From Roseimaritima sediminicola (lineage in GTDB: Bacteria > Planctomycetota > Planctomycetia > Pirellulales > Pirellulaceae): a stretch of 64,000 nucleotides of DNA. The notes beneath the pieces were generated by a model. The model was given only the letters and a program-made list of their open reading frames with translations, was not told where the DNA came from and did not search any database. Shown piece by piece: positions 1-8,810 of this stretch; the first letter of the stretch is position 1; each line of letters starts with the position of its first letter. The DNA is taken from the NCBI RefSeq assembly GCF_009618275.1, contig NZ_WIAD01000027.1:18960-82959 (forward strand). The letters are read 5' to 3'. The translations under genes were made by a program, and so were the position numbers.

Positions 1-1
1 G

Positions 2-436
2 GCGGTCACCGACGCGCAGCGGGCCGCGGCCGCCCCGTCCCCCCATGGCGAACCCGACCCGTCCGCCGCCGACGACGGGGTGCTGGACCTCCAACCGGTG
101 CTGCACCGTTTCGCTGGACGCAGCGCCGTCATCTTGCAATTGGCCGACTCGTTTTTTGATGAATGCTCGGCGTTGATCTCGCAGATGCACAGCGCCTTGG
201 CCGAGCGGGACGCGACGCTCCTACAGCGCGCCGCCCATACGCTCAAAGGCACGTCGGACCTGTTCGGCGGCCAGCAACTGCAGCGTTTGTGCGCGACCTT
301 GGAGGCGGACAACCGAGCGTCCGAGGCCGAGGATCTGGACGTTTGGCAACAGCGCCAGGACGACGTGCAGGCGATCGAGGTGGCCGCCCAGCGGATGTTG
401 GCCGCGCTGGAAGAACAAACCGCGCCGATGCGCTAG
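2..436 (+). CDS. Hpt (histidine phosphotransfer) domain, C-terminal part of a larger protein
   Basis: The reading frame is open to the left edge of the window, so only the C-terminus is seen. It carries a helical Hpt domain with the phospho-accepting motif AAHTLKGTSDLFGG, where the histidine of HTLKG receives a phosphate in a multistep phosphorelay. An Ala/Pro-rich linker precedes the domain. The usual source is a hybrid sensor histidine kinase with receiver and Hpt domains, or a stand-alone Hpt protein with a linker. A GTG at position 80 could start a short protein, but the open upstream frame makes truncation by the window edge more likely. The domain call is firm; the architecture of the whole protein is inferred. 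Confidence 0.8.
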   Translation, partial: AVTDAQRAAAAPSPHGEPDPSAADDGVLDLQPVLHRFAGRSAVILQLADSFFDECSALISQMHSALAERDATLLQRAAHTLKGTSDLFGGQQLQRLCATLEADNRASEAEDLDVWQQRQDDVQAIEVAAQRMLAALEEQTAPMR

Positions 437-549
437 CCCGGCCCGCACGGTGTTTCTTGTCAGCACCGCCCACTCCCCACATTCCGCTCGGACGTCTAAA
501 TTGGGGACTCGCAAGAAACCCACTCTCCCCGGTTTGCACAGTTTACGAT

Positions 550-1344
550 ATGGCTGCCCCCCGCGTCTTGATCCTTCGCGCCCCAGGTACCAACTGCGAC
601 GAAGAAACCGCCTACGCGTTCCAGCTGGCCGGCGCCCAGGCCGAGCGGGTGCACGTGAACCGCTTGATCGAGAACCCCGCTCTGGCGGCCCGCTATCAGA
701 TCCTCTGCGTGCCCGGCGGATTCAGCTATGGCGACGACATCGCGGCCGGACGTATTCTGGCCGGCCGAATGCAGCGTCACCTGGCGCCCATGCTGCAGGA
801 TTTCTGTGGCGAAAACGACGACCGCTTGATGCTGGGAATCTGCAACGGCATGCAGGTCTTGATGCGGCTGGGCGTCTTGGCCGGCGGCGTTGGCGAGGAG
901 AGCGCCGGCACGCTCACCTGGAACGAACACGGCCGCTTCGAGGACCGCTGGGTGCACCTGAAGGTCGACCCGCAGTCGTCCTGCGTGTTCCTGAAAGACA
1001 TCGATCAGATGTACCTGCCCATGGCACACGCCGAAGGGCGTTTCGTCGCCGCCAGTGCCGAGGCCCTGCAGCGGCTGGAGCAACAAGGACGCTTGGCTCT
1101 GCGGTACTGCGATCCGGCCGGACGCTACGGCAGCCAGCCCTCCGCTTTTCCGATCAATCCCAACGGCAGTGATGCGGATGTGGCCGGCGTGTGTGATGCC
1201 AGCGGCCGGGTCTTTGGGCTGATGCCTCACCCCGAACGCTTTATCGATCCGACCCATCATCCCTTCTGGACCCGCCGCGAAGAGTCGTCCGAGGCGGGCG
1301 AGGGATTGAAAATGTTCCAGAATGCGGTGGATTATTTCAGCTGA
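550..1344 (+). CDS. purQ: Phosphoribosylformylglycinamidine synthase subunit PurQ (glutaminase)
   Basis: This is the class I glutamine amidotransferase subunit that supplies ammonia to PurL in the fourth step of purine synthesis. The protein has 264 residues. The nucleophile lies in LGICNGMQ (Cys98), and the His-Glu pair lies in MPHPER (His227, Glu229). The N-terminal APGTNCDEE and PGGFSYGDD motifs are typical of PurQ. It is longer than the roughly 225-residue Bacillus type. The reading frame extends upstream to 163, but similarity begins at the ATG at 550, just before MAAPRVLILRAPG, and the upstream frame overlaps the preceding gene. No purL or purS lies nearby, so the complex is encoded at separate loci. 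Confidence 0.95.
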   Translation: MAAPRVLILRAPGTNCDEETAYAFQLAGAQAERVHVNRLIENPALAARYQILCVPGGFSYGDDIAAGRILAGRMQRHLAPMLQDFCGENDDRLMLGICNGMQVLMRLGVLAGGVGEESAGTLTWNEHGRFEDRWVHLKVDPQSSCVFLKDIDQMYLPMAHAEGRFVAASAEALQRLEQQGRLALRYCDPAGRYGSQPSAFPINPNGSDADVAGVCDASGRVFGLMPHPERFIDPTHHPFWTRREESSEAGEGLKMFQNAVDYFS

Positions 1345-1437
1345 TTGCTGGAAACCCCCCGCCGGAACCGTAAGATGGAACACAGCCGCGTCGTTCGGTT
1401 GGCGACGCGGGCGGGTTCCACGGTTGGGGGCAGGCGG

Positions 1438-2364
1438 ATGCGAAAAGCGTTTACGCTGGTGGAATTGCTGGTCGTGATCGGCATCACGGCCCTGCTGATC
1501 GGAATGTTGCTGCCCGCGGTCCAGGCCGCCCGAGAATCGGCCCGGCGGATGGCTTGCCGAAACAACCTCAAGCAGATCGGCTTGGCCCTGCACCATTACG
1601 AGGCCACGTTTTCACGCCTGCCTTTCGGATGGAACACCCACGGCACGCTGTGGTCGGCCGCGTTGCTGCCGCATCTGGAAAACAACACCCTGTACGACCG
1701 GCTGACGTTCGCCGAATCCGGAGCCGGCAGCTGGGCCGCCGCCGGAGCGAATGAGGACGCGGCCAGTACGGTCTTGCAGGTCTATCGCTGTCCCAGCATG
1801 AACCAGCCCCAGCATCTCGACAGCAGCTTTATCCGCGGCCGGGTGCCGGCCAGCTACCGCGCTGCCGGTGCAAGCGACGTGACCTCCGACGATACCAGCA
1901 CGATCGTCGTGCCGGGAACACGTTCGTTCGAAATGCGGCATCAAAACGGCGTGTTCTACGGTTGCAGCGGGACGCGGTTTGCCGAGATCCAGGACGGCCT
2001 GTCGGCCACGGTCTTTGTCGGCGAATCCTACACCGACAACGGTTTCCTGAAAGACGGCCAAGCCATGGACTACTGGTTCTTGGGGTCGCCACAGATCGAT
2101 CCCTGCCGCTGCGATGGCGGAACCGGAGGCACGGAATTCTCCGAAGCGGTCGGCAGTTTCTATCCGCCGCTGAATCTGCGTTTCCACAACCCGGCGGCTC
2201 ACGGACGCTTGATGGAGCTGGCCTTCGGCAGCTACCACCGGGGCGGAGCGTATTTCCTGCTCGGCGACGGAGCCGTGCGCTTCGTGGCCGACGGCGTCGA
2301 CATCGAAGCCTATCGGGCGTTGGGCAGCCGCAGCGGTTTGGAAACCACAAATTTCGATTTCTAG
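1438..2364 (+). CDS. DUF1559 pseudopilin-like protein with prepilin N-terminus
   Basis: This is a 308-residue member of the large planctomycete DUF1559 family. The N-terminus MRKAFTLVELLVVIGI is a type IV prepilin/pseudopilin signal with the F-T-L-V-E methylation motif and a single hydrophobic helix. It is followed by the family block AARESARRMACRNNLKQIGLA. The C-terminus has the H-x9-DG motif (HRGGAYFLLGDGAVRF). Such proteins are exported by a type II/IV pilus-like route; their job is unknown, although they are greatly expanded in this phylum. In-frame starts upstream at 1345 (TTG) and 1375 (ATG) would place 20-30 residues before the prepilin signal, so the ATG at 1438 is preferred. A small lipoprotein gene follows, a common pairing. 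Confidence 0.9.
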   Translation: MRKAFTLVELLVVIGITALLIGMLLPAVQAARESARRMACRNNLKQIGLALHHYEATFSRLPFGWNTHGTLWSAALLPHLENNTLYDRLTFAESGAGSWAAAGANEDAASTVLQVYRCPSMNQPQHLDSSFIRGRVPASYRAAGASDVTSDDTSTIVVPGTRSFEMRHQNGVFYGCSGTRFAEIQDGLSATVFVGESYTDNGFLKDGQAMDYWFLGSPQIDPCRCDGGTGGTEFSEAVGSFYPPLNLRFHNPAAHGRLMELAFGSYHRGGAYFLLGDGAVRFVADGVDIEAYRALGSRSGLETTNFDF

Positions 2365-2474
2365 CCAACGATAGAAGGGGGCAGTCAGTCGTGAAAGATC
2401 CAGCGCGTGTGGTGGGAAATATCGGTCATGTGGTGAGCGAATTCTGTCGTCACCTGATGGGAATCTGTCATGAA

Positions 2475-2981
2475 ATGAGCGAAAGGCGTCGCAAAGGTGG
2501 CTGGATCGTTCGCCGCCTGCGATACCGGAGCCCGGTGGTGACGGTCCTATTGGTGCTCTCATCCGCCGGATGCGGCGGCGGGCCGGCCACCGATTACAGT
2601 TCGCTGGAGCTGCTCGAGGTGCGCGGCCGTGTGCAGCTGGACGACCGGCCTCTGAGCGGAGCGACGGTGACGTTTGAAAGTCCCGATACGTCTTACAGTT
2701 ACGCGGTAACGGATCAGGACGGCCGTTATCGGCTGCGCTTAAACAGCGAACGCACGGGGGTAACGCCAGGGGCAAAGCTTGTGCGGATCACCACGCGGCC
2801 GACCGCCGAGAACCCGCAAGGCGGCTGGGAGGAATTGGAAGAAGCTCCGGCGGACCGGGCCGCGGCGGTGGATCGCGTGCCGCCGCGCTACAACCAACAA
2901 ACCGAGCTTCGTGTCGAAGTCACCGAATCGGTGCGAGACATGGATTTCGATCTCGTCTCCACGCAGTTACCAGCACGTTGA
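2475..2981 (+). CDS. Lipoprotein with carboxypeptidase-like regulatory (beta-sandwich) domain
   Basis: The 168-residue product has an N-terminal basic stretch, a hydrophobic helix and a lipobox (LSSAGC, Cys33), so it is expected to be lipidated. The mature part reads VRGRVQLDDRPLSGATVTF and later YAVTDQDGRYRLRL, the pattern of a carboxypeptidase-regulatory-like or transthyretin-like beta-sandwich. Planctomycetes often place this small lipoprotein just after a DUF1559 pseudopilin, as here (110 bases downstream, same strand), which suggests a shared envelope role. An alternative ATG at 2457 adds six residues. The function is unknown. Confidence 0.8.
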   Translation: MSERRRKGGWIVRRLRYRSPVVTVLLVLSSAGCGGGPATDYSSLELLEVRGRVQLDDRPLSGATVTFESPDTSYSYAVTDQDGRYRLRLNSERTGVTPGAKLVRITTRPTAENPQGGWEELEEAPADRAAAVDRVPPRYNQQTELRVEVTESVRDMDFDLVSTQLPAR

Positions 2982-2989
2982 TCGGCGGG

Positions 2990-4050
2990 TGTTTGGGCGT
3001 TGCCGAGGGGCGTCGTGGGGTGCGCTTTTCGGGGCACGCTCCGCGGTTGGGTATCGGGTATTCGCGTCGCGGTTGGTCACCGGGAATTCGCGTCGCGGTT
3101 GGGCACCGGGAATTCGCGTCGCGGTTGGACACCGGGAATTCGCGTCGCGGTTGGTTGCCGGAAATTCGCGGAGCGAGGACATGTGGTAGCCAGGGGCACG
3201 AGCCCCTGGGGCTCGCGCCCCACCGCACGCTAAACCCCAGCGGGGTGACATGCGGTTTTCATGTCGCTCCTCCGGAGCTTGGTGGGTTGGGGGGCGCCGT
3301 TTCCTGGGGCTTGCGCCCCAGGCTACCGCCTGCCGCCGCTCCGCGGCTGGTTCGTTGGCGGGGCGACACGCATTGTCGAGGGGCGTCGTGGGTTGCGCTT
3401 TCGACGCACGCTCCGCGGTGGGTTATCGGTAAATGGCTCCGCGCCGCGGTTGGTTGATTGGCGGGGCGACACGCGTTGTCGAGGGATGTCGTGGGTTGCG
3501 CTTTCGACGCACGCTCCGCGGGTGGGTTATTGGGTATTCGCTCCGCGTCGCGGTTGGTCTCCGGAAATTCGCGGAGCGAGGACATGTGGTAGCCAGGGGC
3601 GCGAGCCCCTGGGGCTCGCGCCCCATCACACGCTAAACCCCGGCGGGGTGACATGCGGTTTTCAAGTCGCTCCTCCGGAGCTTGGTGGGTTGGGGGCGCC
3701 GTTTCCTGAAGCTCGCGCCCCAGGCTACCACCTGCCGCCGCTCCGCGGCTGGTTGGTTGGCGGGGCGGCACGCGTTGTCGAGGAGCGTCGGGGGTTGCGC
3801 TTTCGACGCACGCGCTGCGGTGGGTTATCGGTAAATGGCTCCGCGCCGCGGTTGGTTGATTGGCGGGGCGACACGCGTTGTCGAGGGATGTCGTGGATTG
3901 CGCTTTCGACGCACGCTCCGCGGTGGGTTATCGGGTATTCGGGTCGCGGTTGGTCTCCGGAAATTCGCGGAGCGAGGACATGTGGTAGCCAGGGGCGCGA
4001 GCCCCTGGGGCTCGTGCCCCACCGCACGTCAAACCCCGGCGGGGTGGCAG
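2990..4050. repeat. Composite palindromic repeat block, left of the RAYT gene
   Basis: About 1 kb without a credible gene. It consists of units about 400 bases long: the landmark GACATGTGGTAGCCAGGGG occurs at 3178, 3581 and 3977 (spacings of 403 and 396). Each unit contains GC-rich palindromes such as GGGGCGCGAGCCCC, CTCCTCCGGAGCTTGG and GCCGCTCCGCGGCTGG, and the module TTGCGCTTTCGACGCACGCT. All six frames carry open reading frames, but these are by-products of the repeats. The block ends against the stop of the transposase gene. Related blocks occur at 4640-5140 and, inverted, at 31485-32210. Confidence 0.85.
3061..3164. repeat. 26-base tandem repeat, four units
   Basis: Four head-to-tail units of exactly 26 bases start at 3061, 3087, 3113 and 3139. 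Each begins TTCGCGTCGCGGTTGG, and the units differ by one to three bases in the middle. The array is a local amplification of a module seen singly elsewhere in the composite repeats, for example near 3945. Confidence 0.85.
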
Positions 4051-4054
4051 GCGG

Positions 4055-4522
4055 CTATCCGGCAAGCTCTTGATCAAACACATATCGCTCGTTGAAATGG
4101 ACTCCGTGCAACCGAAGCAACTGAAGGTACTCCGATTCAAAGCTTTGTTTTCGGTGGTGCTCGCGCTGATTCATGATGTACTTGATAACTGCATCCTTGC
4201 CTGACTCGCTGACCGAAAATACGCCATAGCCTTTCTGCCAATGGAACTTTGCCTTGATCTTTCGGTGGTCGTTGATCCATTTCGACGAGTTGGTCTTGAG
4301 GAAACGGATGGTGTCGGCGACCGCGAAGGAAGGGTGAGCACGAAGCAGTAGATGCACGTGGTTTTCAATGCCACCTGCCTTCAAAACCGAAGCCTTGTGG
4401 TCCCTGGCTGCTCCCCCGATGTAGGCGAATAATTCGTCTCGCCAGTCATCGCGGAGAACGTTGGACCGATTCTTCGTGCTGAATACCGCGTGTAGCAAAA
4501 GGTTGGAGTGGGTTGATGGCAT
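4055..4522 (-). CDS. RAYT-like / IS200-family Y1 transposase (TnpA_REP type)
   Basis: The 155-residue product belongs to the Y1 HUH transposase superfamily, which cleaves and joins single-stranded DNA at hairpins. The metal-binding motif is ENHVHLLLR (His55, His57), and the catalytic tyrosine is probably Tyr115 in KYIMNQREHH, with the helix glutamine Gln119. The N-terminus HSNLLLHAVFSTKNR is typical of the REP-associated subgroup. The ATG at 4522 is chosen because similarity starts there; the frame continues upstream to 4609 through unlikely sequence. No tnpB partner is present. Blocks of palindromic repeats flank it on both sides (2990-4050 and 4640-5140), the context of domesticated RAYT genes. 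The protein looks intact. Confidence 0.9.
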   Translation of the reverse strand: MPSTHSNLLLHAVFSTKNRSNVLRDDWRDELFAYIGGAARDHKASVLKAGGIENHVHLLLRAHPSFAVADTIRFLKTNSSKWINDHRKIKAKFHWQKGYGVFSVSESGKDAVIKYIMNQREHHRKQSFESEYLQLLRLHGVHFNERYVFDQELAG

Positions 4523-4639
4523 GGTTTCACTACCCCTGTAGAACCAATCTGAGGTCGACGTTGTCGCCTGCCCCGCGCAAGCACATCGCCCTTGTTTCCG
4601 CGCAGCCATTTTATCGTGGGTCGAGGCTTCCGTGTGGGG

Positions 4640-5140
4640 GGGGGGCTTTTTTCATGTCGCTCCTCCGGAGCTTGGTGGGTTGGGGGCGGCGTTCCTGGGG
4701 CTCGCGCCCCAGGCTACCACCTGCCGCCGCTCCGCGGCTGGTTGGTTGGCGGGGCGACACGCGTTGTCGAGGAGCGTCGGGGGTTGCGCTTTCGACGCAC
4801 CCGCCGCGGTGGGTTCGTTGGCGGGACGACACGCGTTGTCGACGGGCATCGTGGGTTGCGCTTTCGACGCACGCTCCACGGTGGGTTATCGGTAAATGGC
4901 TCCGTGTCGCGGTTGGTCACCGGAAATTCGCTCCACGGTTGGTCTCCGGCAATTCGCGGAGCGAGGACATGTGGTAGCCAGGGGCGCGAGCCCCTGGGCA
5001 TGGCCCCACCAAACGCTAAACCCCGGAGGGGTGGCATACGGTCTTCATGTCGCTCCTCCCGAGCTAGAGCGTGGATTGGGCGCGAGCCCCTGGGGCTCGC
5101 GCCCCATCACACGCTAAACCCCGGCGGGGTGACATGCGGC
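4640..5140. repeat. Composite palindromic repeat block, right of the RAYT gene
   Basis: This stretch repeats the modules of the 2990-4050 block in the same orientation: GTCGCTCCTCCGGAGCTTGG, the CTGCCGCCGCTCCGCGGCTGG palindrome, TTGCGCTTTCGACGCACGCT, and the landmark ATGTGGTAGCCAGGGG near 4969. It lies between the divergent starts of the transposase and dihydroorotase genes, and a promoter for the latter must sit at its right edge. No gene is seen in it. Confidence 0.85.
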
Positions 5141-5249
5141 TGGTGGCTTGTCGAACGCACCCCCATTTCCTGAGGCCGGCAGCGCGGTACGATCACGGCA
5201 TTGGTTTGGATTGTTTCGTCTCCTTGTCGTCCGGTTGGTTTCGTCTGCC

Positions 5250-6602
5250 ATGTCGCATTCCATTCTGTTCAAGAACGCTTCGGTCGTGTTCCCCCACGAA
5301 GTCGCCGAGGCCAATGTGTTGGTCGAAGATGGCAAGATCGTCGACGTCGATGCCGCCGACACCGCGACGGCGTCCGAGGTCGTGGAAGCCGGAGGGCTGC
5401 ACTTGATGCCCGGCGTGATCGACGACCAAGTCCACTTTCGCGAACCCGGCCTGACGCACAAAGAAGACCTGCTGCACGCGTCGCGAGCCTGTGCGGCGGG
5501 CGGGGTGACGACATTTCTGGAAATGCCCAACACCAAGCCCCCGGCGATCACGCGGGAGGGTGTCCGCGCCAAGGAACAGCTGGCCGCGACCAAGTCGCTG
5601 GTCAATTACGGCTTCTACATCGGGGCCACCTGCGAGAACTTGACGGAGCTGCAGGAGGCTGACAACCTGCCCGGCATCAAGATTTTCATCGGCAGCAGTA
5701 CGGGCAACCTGTTGGTCGACCGTCAGTCGGCCCTCGAACGAATCTTTGGCGAAACCGAGCTGCCGATCTGTGCCCACTGCGAGGACGAGAGCACGGTGCA
5801 GGCCAATGCCCAGCGGCTGGCCGGGGAAAGCGACGTCGCGGTGCACTCGCGGATTCGCAACGTCGAAGCGGCTGTCACCGCCACGCGTCGCTCGATCGAT
5901 TTAGCGCTTCGCCACAAACATCGTTTTCATGTCCTGCACGTCTCGACCGGCGACGAGCTGGAACTGCTCGACAACACCCAACCCTACATCACGGCCGAAG
6001 TCTGTCCGCATCACCTGTTCTTCAATACCGACGACTACGCTCGGCTGGGTTCGCTGGTGCAGATGAACCCGTCGATTAAATCAGCCGAAGACAACCGCCG
6101 CTTGTGGCAGGGATTGATCGACGGCAAGATTCAGGTGATCGCCACCGACCATGCGCCGCATACGCTGGACGAGAAACGCCAGCCGTACCCGTCCAGCCCT
6201 TCGGGATTGCCGGCGGTGGAGAACAGCCTGGGATTGATGCTGGATCAGGTCTCCGCCGGAAACTGTTCGTTGACGCAGGTGGCCACGTGGATGAGCGACG
6301 CGCCGGCGCGGGTCTGGGGCATCGTGGGCAAAGGCCGTATCGCGGCCGGTTACGACGCGGACCTGGTCTTGGTGGACATGCAGCGTGAGCATACGATTCG
6401 CAACGACGAGCAGTACACCAAGAGTGGTTGGTCGCCCTGGCATCAGACGCGGCTGACCGGATGGCCGGTGGCGACCTGGGTCGGCGGCCGCTGTGTCTTC
6501 AACCGCGAAGGTTTTCATGAGTCGGTGCGAGGCAGCAAGCCGCGGTTCGACCACGCCCGAGGCGGTTACTGGGCCACTCCCGACGGTATCGGTACCGCAT
6601 AG
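5250..6602 (+). CDS. pyrC: Dihydroorotase, class I
   Basis: This enzyme cyclises carbamoyl-aspartate to dihydroorotate in pyrimidine synthesis. The 450-residue product has the amidohydrolase metal site: [10 protein letters not shown] near residue 60, [30 protein letters not shown] and [10 protein letters not shown]. The short K-I-F-I-G-S-S-T-G stretch is typical of the class I subgroup found in planctomycetes and Bacteroidetes. The ATG at 5250 ([10 protein letters not shown]) starts the family similarity; the frame extends upstream to 5148 over the end of the repeat block. No other pyrimidine gene is adjacent. Confidence 0.93.
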   Translation: MSHSILFKNASVVFPHEVAEANVLVEDGKIVDVDAADTATASEVVEAGGLHLMPGVIDDQVHFREPGLTHKEDLLHASRACAAGGVTTFLEMPNTKPPAITREGVRAKEQLAATKSLVNYGFYIGATCENLTELQEADNLPGIKIFIGSSTGNLLVDRQSALERIFGETELPICAHCEDESTVQANAQRLAGESDVAVHSRIRNVEAAVTATRRSIDLALRHKHRFHVLHVSTGDELELLDNTQPYITAEVCPHHLFFNTDDYARLGSLVQMNPSIKSAEDNRRLWQGLIDGKIQVIATDHAPHTLDEKRQPYPSSPSGLPAVENSLGLMLDQVSAGNCSLTQVATWMSDAPARVWGIVGKGRIAAGYDADLVLVDMQREHTIRNDEQYTKSGWSPWHQTRLTGWPVATWVGGRCVFNREGFHESVRGSKPRFDHARGGYWATPDGIGTA

Positions 6603-6668
6603 CAACCGAACGACACGGTCACGAGCTGTGCGGCCCTTCGGGCTACAGGATCGAATAAGCTTCTGCCG

Positions 6669-6731
<63 letters not shown>

Positions 6732-6758
6732 AAGGCGCAGCCCGGTACTCGAACTTTA

Positions 6759-6863
6759 AGTACGAGCACCGCTGCGCTGAGTACGAGCACCGCTGCGCTG
6801 AGTACGAGCACCGCTGCGCTGAGTACGAGCACCGCTGCGCTGAGTACGAGCACGGCTGTGCTG
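6759..6863. repeat. 21-base tandem repeat, five units
   Basis: Five contiguous 21-base units start at 6759, 6780, 6801, 6822 and 6843; each begins AGTACGAGCACCGCTGCG, and the last is diverged. The core TACGAGCAC is the reverse complement of the neighbouring GTGCTCGTA units, so the two arrays could pair as a long imperfect hairpin. Confidence 0.9.
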
Positions 6864-6915
6864 AAAGGGAAGGATCCCCTAGCGCTGCGTCAACATTTGA
6901 TCTTAGACGCTGGCC

Positions 6916-6982
6916 GTAGCTGAAGTCGCCAGACTTTGGAGCTTCTCGCCGCTTCAGTCCAATCTCTGGCAAGATCAGCTAC
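6916..6982. repeat. Dispersed CGCCAGACTTTGGA palindromic element
   Basis: An imperfect palindrome with outer arms GTAGCTGA and TCAGCTAC and inner arms CGCCAGA and TCTGGC. Relatives occur at 8701, 34362, 52000 and, in tandem, 63457. It lies at the 3' end of the dienelactone hydrolase gene. Confidence 0.8.
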
Positions 6983-7008
6983 CTCTAAAAGGAAACGTGG
7001 ACGCACCA

Positions 7009-7812
7009 CTAGCGAGTCACTTCGTCGCGGAAGATCTCGTCGAAGAAGGACTTCATGGCCTCCCAGGAGCGCTTGTCCGCTCGCTCGTTGTAGGCCGCGC
7101 CGGTCGAGTTGTCGTTGCCGGCCATGGGCTGGGTGAAGGAGTGGACGGCACCGGAGTAGATGTTCATCTGCCAGTCCACGTCCGCATCGTTCAGCTCTTT
7201 GATAAACGCCTGGATGTCCTGTTCCGGAACAAACGGATCGTCGGCTCCGTGCAGGACCAGGACTTCGGCGCTGATGTTCTTGCCGTCTTCGGGGCTCGGC
7301 GAATCCAGACCGCCGTGGAAGCTGACCACGCCCCGAACCTCGGCGCCGCTGCGGGCCAGTTCCAGCACGCCCGTGCCGCCGAAGCAGTAACCGATGGCGG
7401 CGGTTTGTTCGGGATACACATTGGGTTGGCCGCGCAGCTGCTCCAGGCCCAGGTTCAGACGCCGCCGGTACAGGTCGCGATCCGATTTGTACTTGCCGGC
7501 CATTTCTGCCGCTTGTTGCCGGTTTTCCGGGCGGACGCCCTGGCCGTAGATGTCGAGGGCAAAGGCGACGTAGCCCAGCTCGGCCAGCTGTTTGCAGCGT
7601 CGCTGTTCGTACTTCGTAAGTCCCATCCACTGATGCACGACCAGCACGCCCGGAGCCTGCGTCTTTTCGGTGTCCCAGGCCAGGAAACCTTCCAGGGTGG
7701 TGTCGCCGTCCTGATAGGTCACGCGTTTGGTTTGAATTTCGGCACGGGCTTGGCTCGCTGGAAAGGTGGCACTCAGAAAAGTCGCACACACAGCACAGAG
7801 CAGCAGTCGCAT
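7009..7812 (-). CDS. Secreted dienelactone hydrolase family protein
   Basis: A 267-residue alpha/beta hydrolase of the DLH family with a signal peptide (first 24 residues, cleavage after SQARA). The catalytic triad is visible: Cys143 in GYCFGGTG (the family's cysteine nucleophile), an aspartate at 191-192 in HGADDP, and His224 in AVHSFT. The NSTGAAYNERADKRSW block near the C-terminus is typical of the widespread exported DLH proteins, whose true substrates are mostly unknown. It is transcribed towards the repeats at 6669-6982. An exported ester or lactone hydrolase is a safe call; activity on dienelactone itself is not. Confidence 0.9.
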   Translation of the reverse strand: MRLLLCAVCATFLSATFPASQARAEIQTKRVTYQDGDTTLEGFLAWDTEKTQAPGVLVVHQWMGLTKYEQRRCKQLAELGYVAFALDIYGQGVRPENRQQAAEMAGKYKSDRDLYRRRLNLGLEQLRGQPNVYPEQTAAIGYCFGGTGVLELARSGAEVRGVVSFHGGLDSPSPEDGKNISAEVLVLHGADDPFVPEQDIQAFIKELNDADVDWQMNIYSGAVHSFTQPMAGNDNSTGAAYNERADKRSWEAMKSFFDEIFRDEVTR

Positions 7813-7928
7813 GGGGTGAATCCTCTGGGAAGTTAAAGTGGGTGAGGGATCATGGTAGCATTCAAGTCTATCGCATTCTGCGTACCGGCTGGCCGGAATT
7901 CAACCCAGCAACCCCCTCCGAGGAATCG

Positions 7929-8675
7929 ATGAGCCACCAGCGCCTCGAGCCCGATCCCCGCGCTTCCGAACCAGACCCATGGGGCATCGTTCTCATCGAG
8001 TGGGCCGCACGACTGCTCTCGATCGTGTTCTGCGTCTGCTTTGGCAGCGTCATCGGCTTTGGGCTGCTGGGCGGATGGGTGGCGATGGCCGGTCACCTAC
8101 TGGGCCAAACCTGGTTGTCCAACAGCGCGCCGCCGGTAGCCTGGTTGCTCGGCGCGGCCGCAGGTCTAGCGGTAGGCCTGAGCCGGCTGTCCAAGCCCTT
8201 TTTCTCTCGGCGAACACGGCCCGGGCAAAACGCCGAGGAAGACGTTTTCGGGGATGACGAATCCGACGACGGCGAATCCGATCCCGACGAGTACGCCGGG
8301 AACAAAATTCGGTGGAAGCGACCGGGACTCGGCGAGCTGGCCAAAACGACGGCCCTGTTTGGGCTGATCGGCGCCGGCGGCGGCATGCTGCTCAGCCTCT
8401 ACCTGGGCATCGTCTTGATCTCGGTGACGACCAGCCCGTTTGCGTCGCCGCGGTGGCGCGCGGCGAGCGTGCCTGTAGAAGAGCCGGCACTGGCCGAGGA
8501 CGCGGCTCGGCCACACCGGCGATCGCGCGACGGGCTGCAGTCCAGCGTCGGTTTTCAGCATCCACTGCTGGGAACGATTCTGGCTGGCTCGATCAGCACG
8601 ATGACCGGGCTGGGGCTGGTTGCCGGCGTCGTCTTTGCTTGTATCGAAGACGAAGCGCGGCGCGATGACGCCTAA
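7929..8675 (+). CDS. Membrane protein of unknown function
   Basis: A 248-residue protein with about four hydrophobic segments: around residues 18-40 and 55-75, then 135-160 after an acidic Asp/Glu-rich linker (DDESDDGESDPDE), and one near the C-terminus (TILAGSISTMTGLGLVAGVVF). I do not recognise a family. The ATG at 7929 starts just before the conserved-looking hydrophilic N-terminus; the frame is open upstream to 7842. It diverges from the DLH gene and is followed by palindromic elements. Confidence 0.65.
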   Translation: MSHQRLEPDPRASEPDPWGIVLIEWAARLLSIVFCVCFGSVIGFGLLGGWVAMAGHLLGQTWLSNSAPPVAWLLGAAAGLAVGLSRLSKPFFSRRTRPGQNAEEDVFGDDESDDGESDPDEYAGNKIRWKRPGLGELAKTTALFGLIGAGGGMLLSLYLGIVLISVTTSPFASPRWRAASVPVEEPALAEDAARPHRRSRDGLQSSVGFQHPLLGTILAGSISTMTGLGLVAGVVFACIEDEARRDDA

Positions 8676-8700
8676 CGGTTCGTCGAGGGCTGACTTCAGG

Positions 8701-8807
8701 GTAGCCGATCTCGCCAGAGATGGGATCGAGCCGGTGTGCGTGTCCAAAGTCTGGCGACTACCGCTACGGTTGGGCCCGAGGTCCAAAGTCTGGCGACTAC
8801 CGCTACA
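8701..8807. repeat. Dispersed CGCCAGA/TCTGGCGA elements, three half-copies
   Basis: One forward half (GTAGCCGATCTCGCCAGAGA) and two reverse halves (CCAAAGTCTGGCGACTACCG, starting near 8743 and 8782) lie between the membrane-protein stop and the desaturase stop. These genes converge, so hairpins here could end transcription on both strands. Confidence 0.8.
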
Positions 8808-8810
8808 CCA

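Noticed and set aside
3061..3164. Possible CRISPR array
   Set aside because: Units are contiguous without spacers, and there are no cas genes.
4055..4522. Complete IS200/IS605 insertion sequence with defined ends
   Set aside because: No tnpB and no clear single left and right end hairpins adjoining the gene; the flanking repeats continue for hundreds of bases, so a RAYT gene fits better.
3000..5120. Many open frames of 60-270 codons in the repeat blocks on both strands
   Set aside because: The same repeat modules are open in several frames at once; the peptides are Arg/Gly/Ala-rich and repeat themselves with the DNA.
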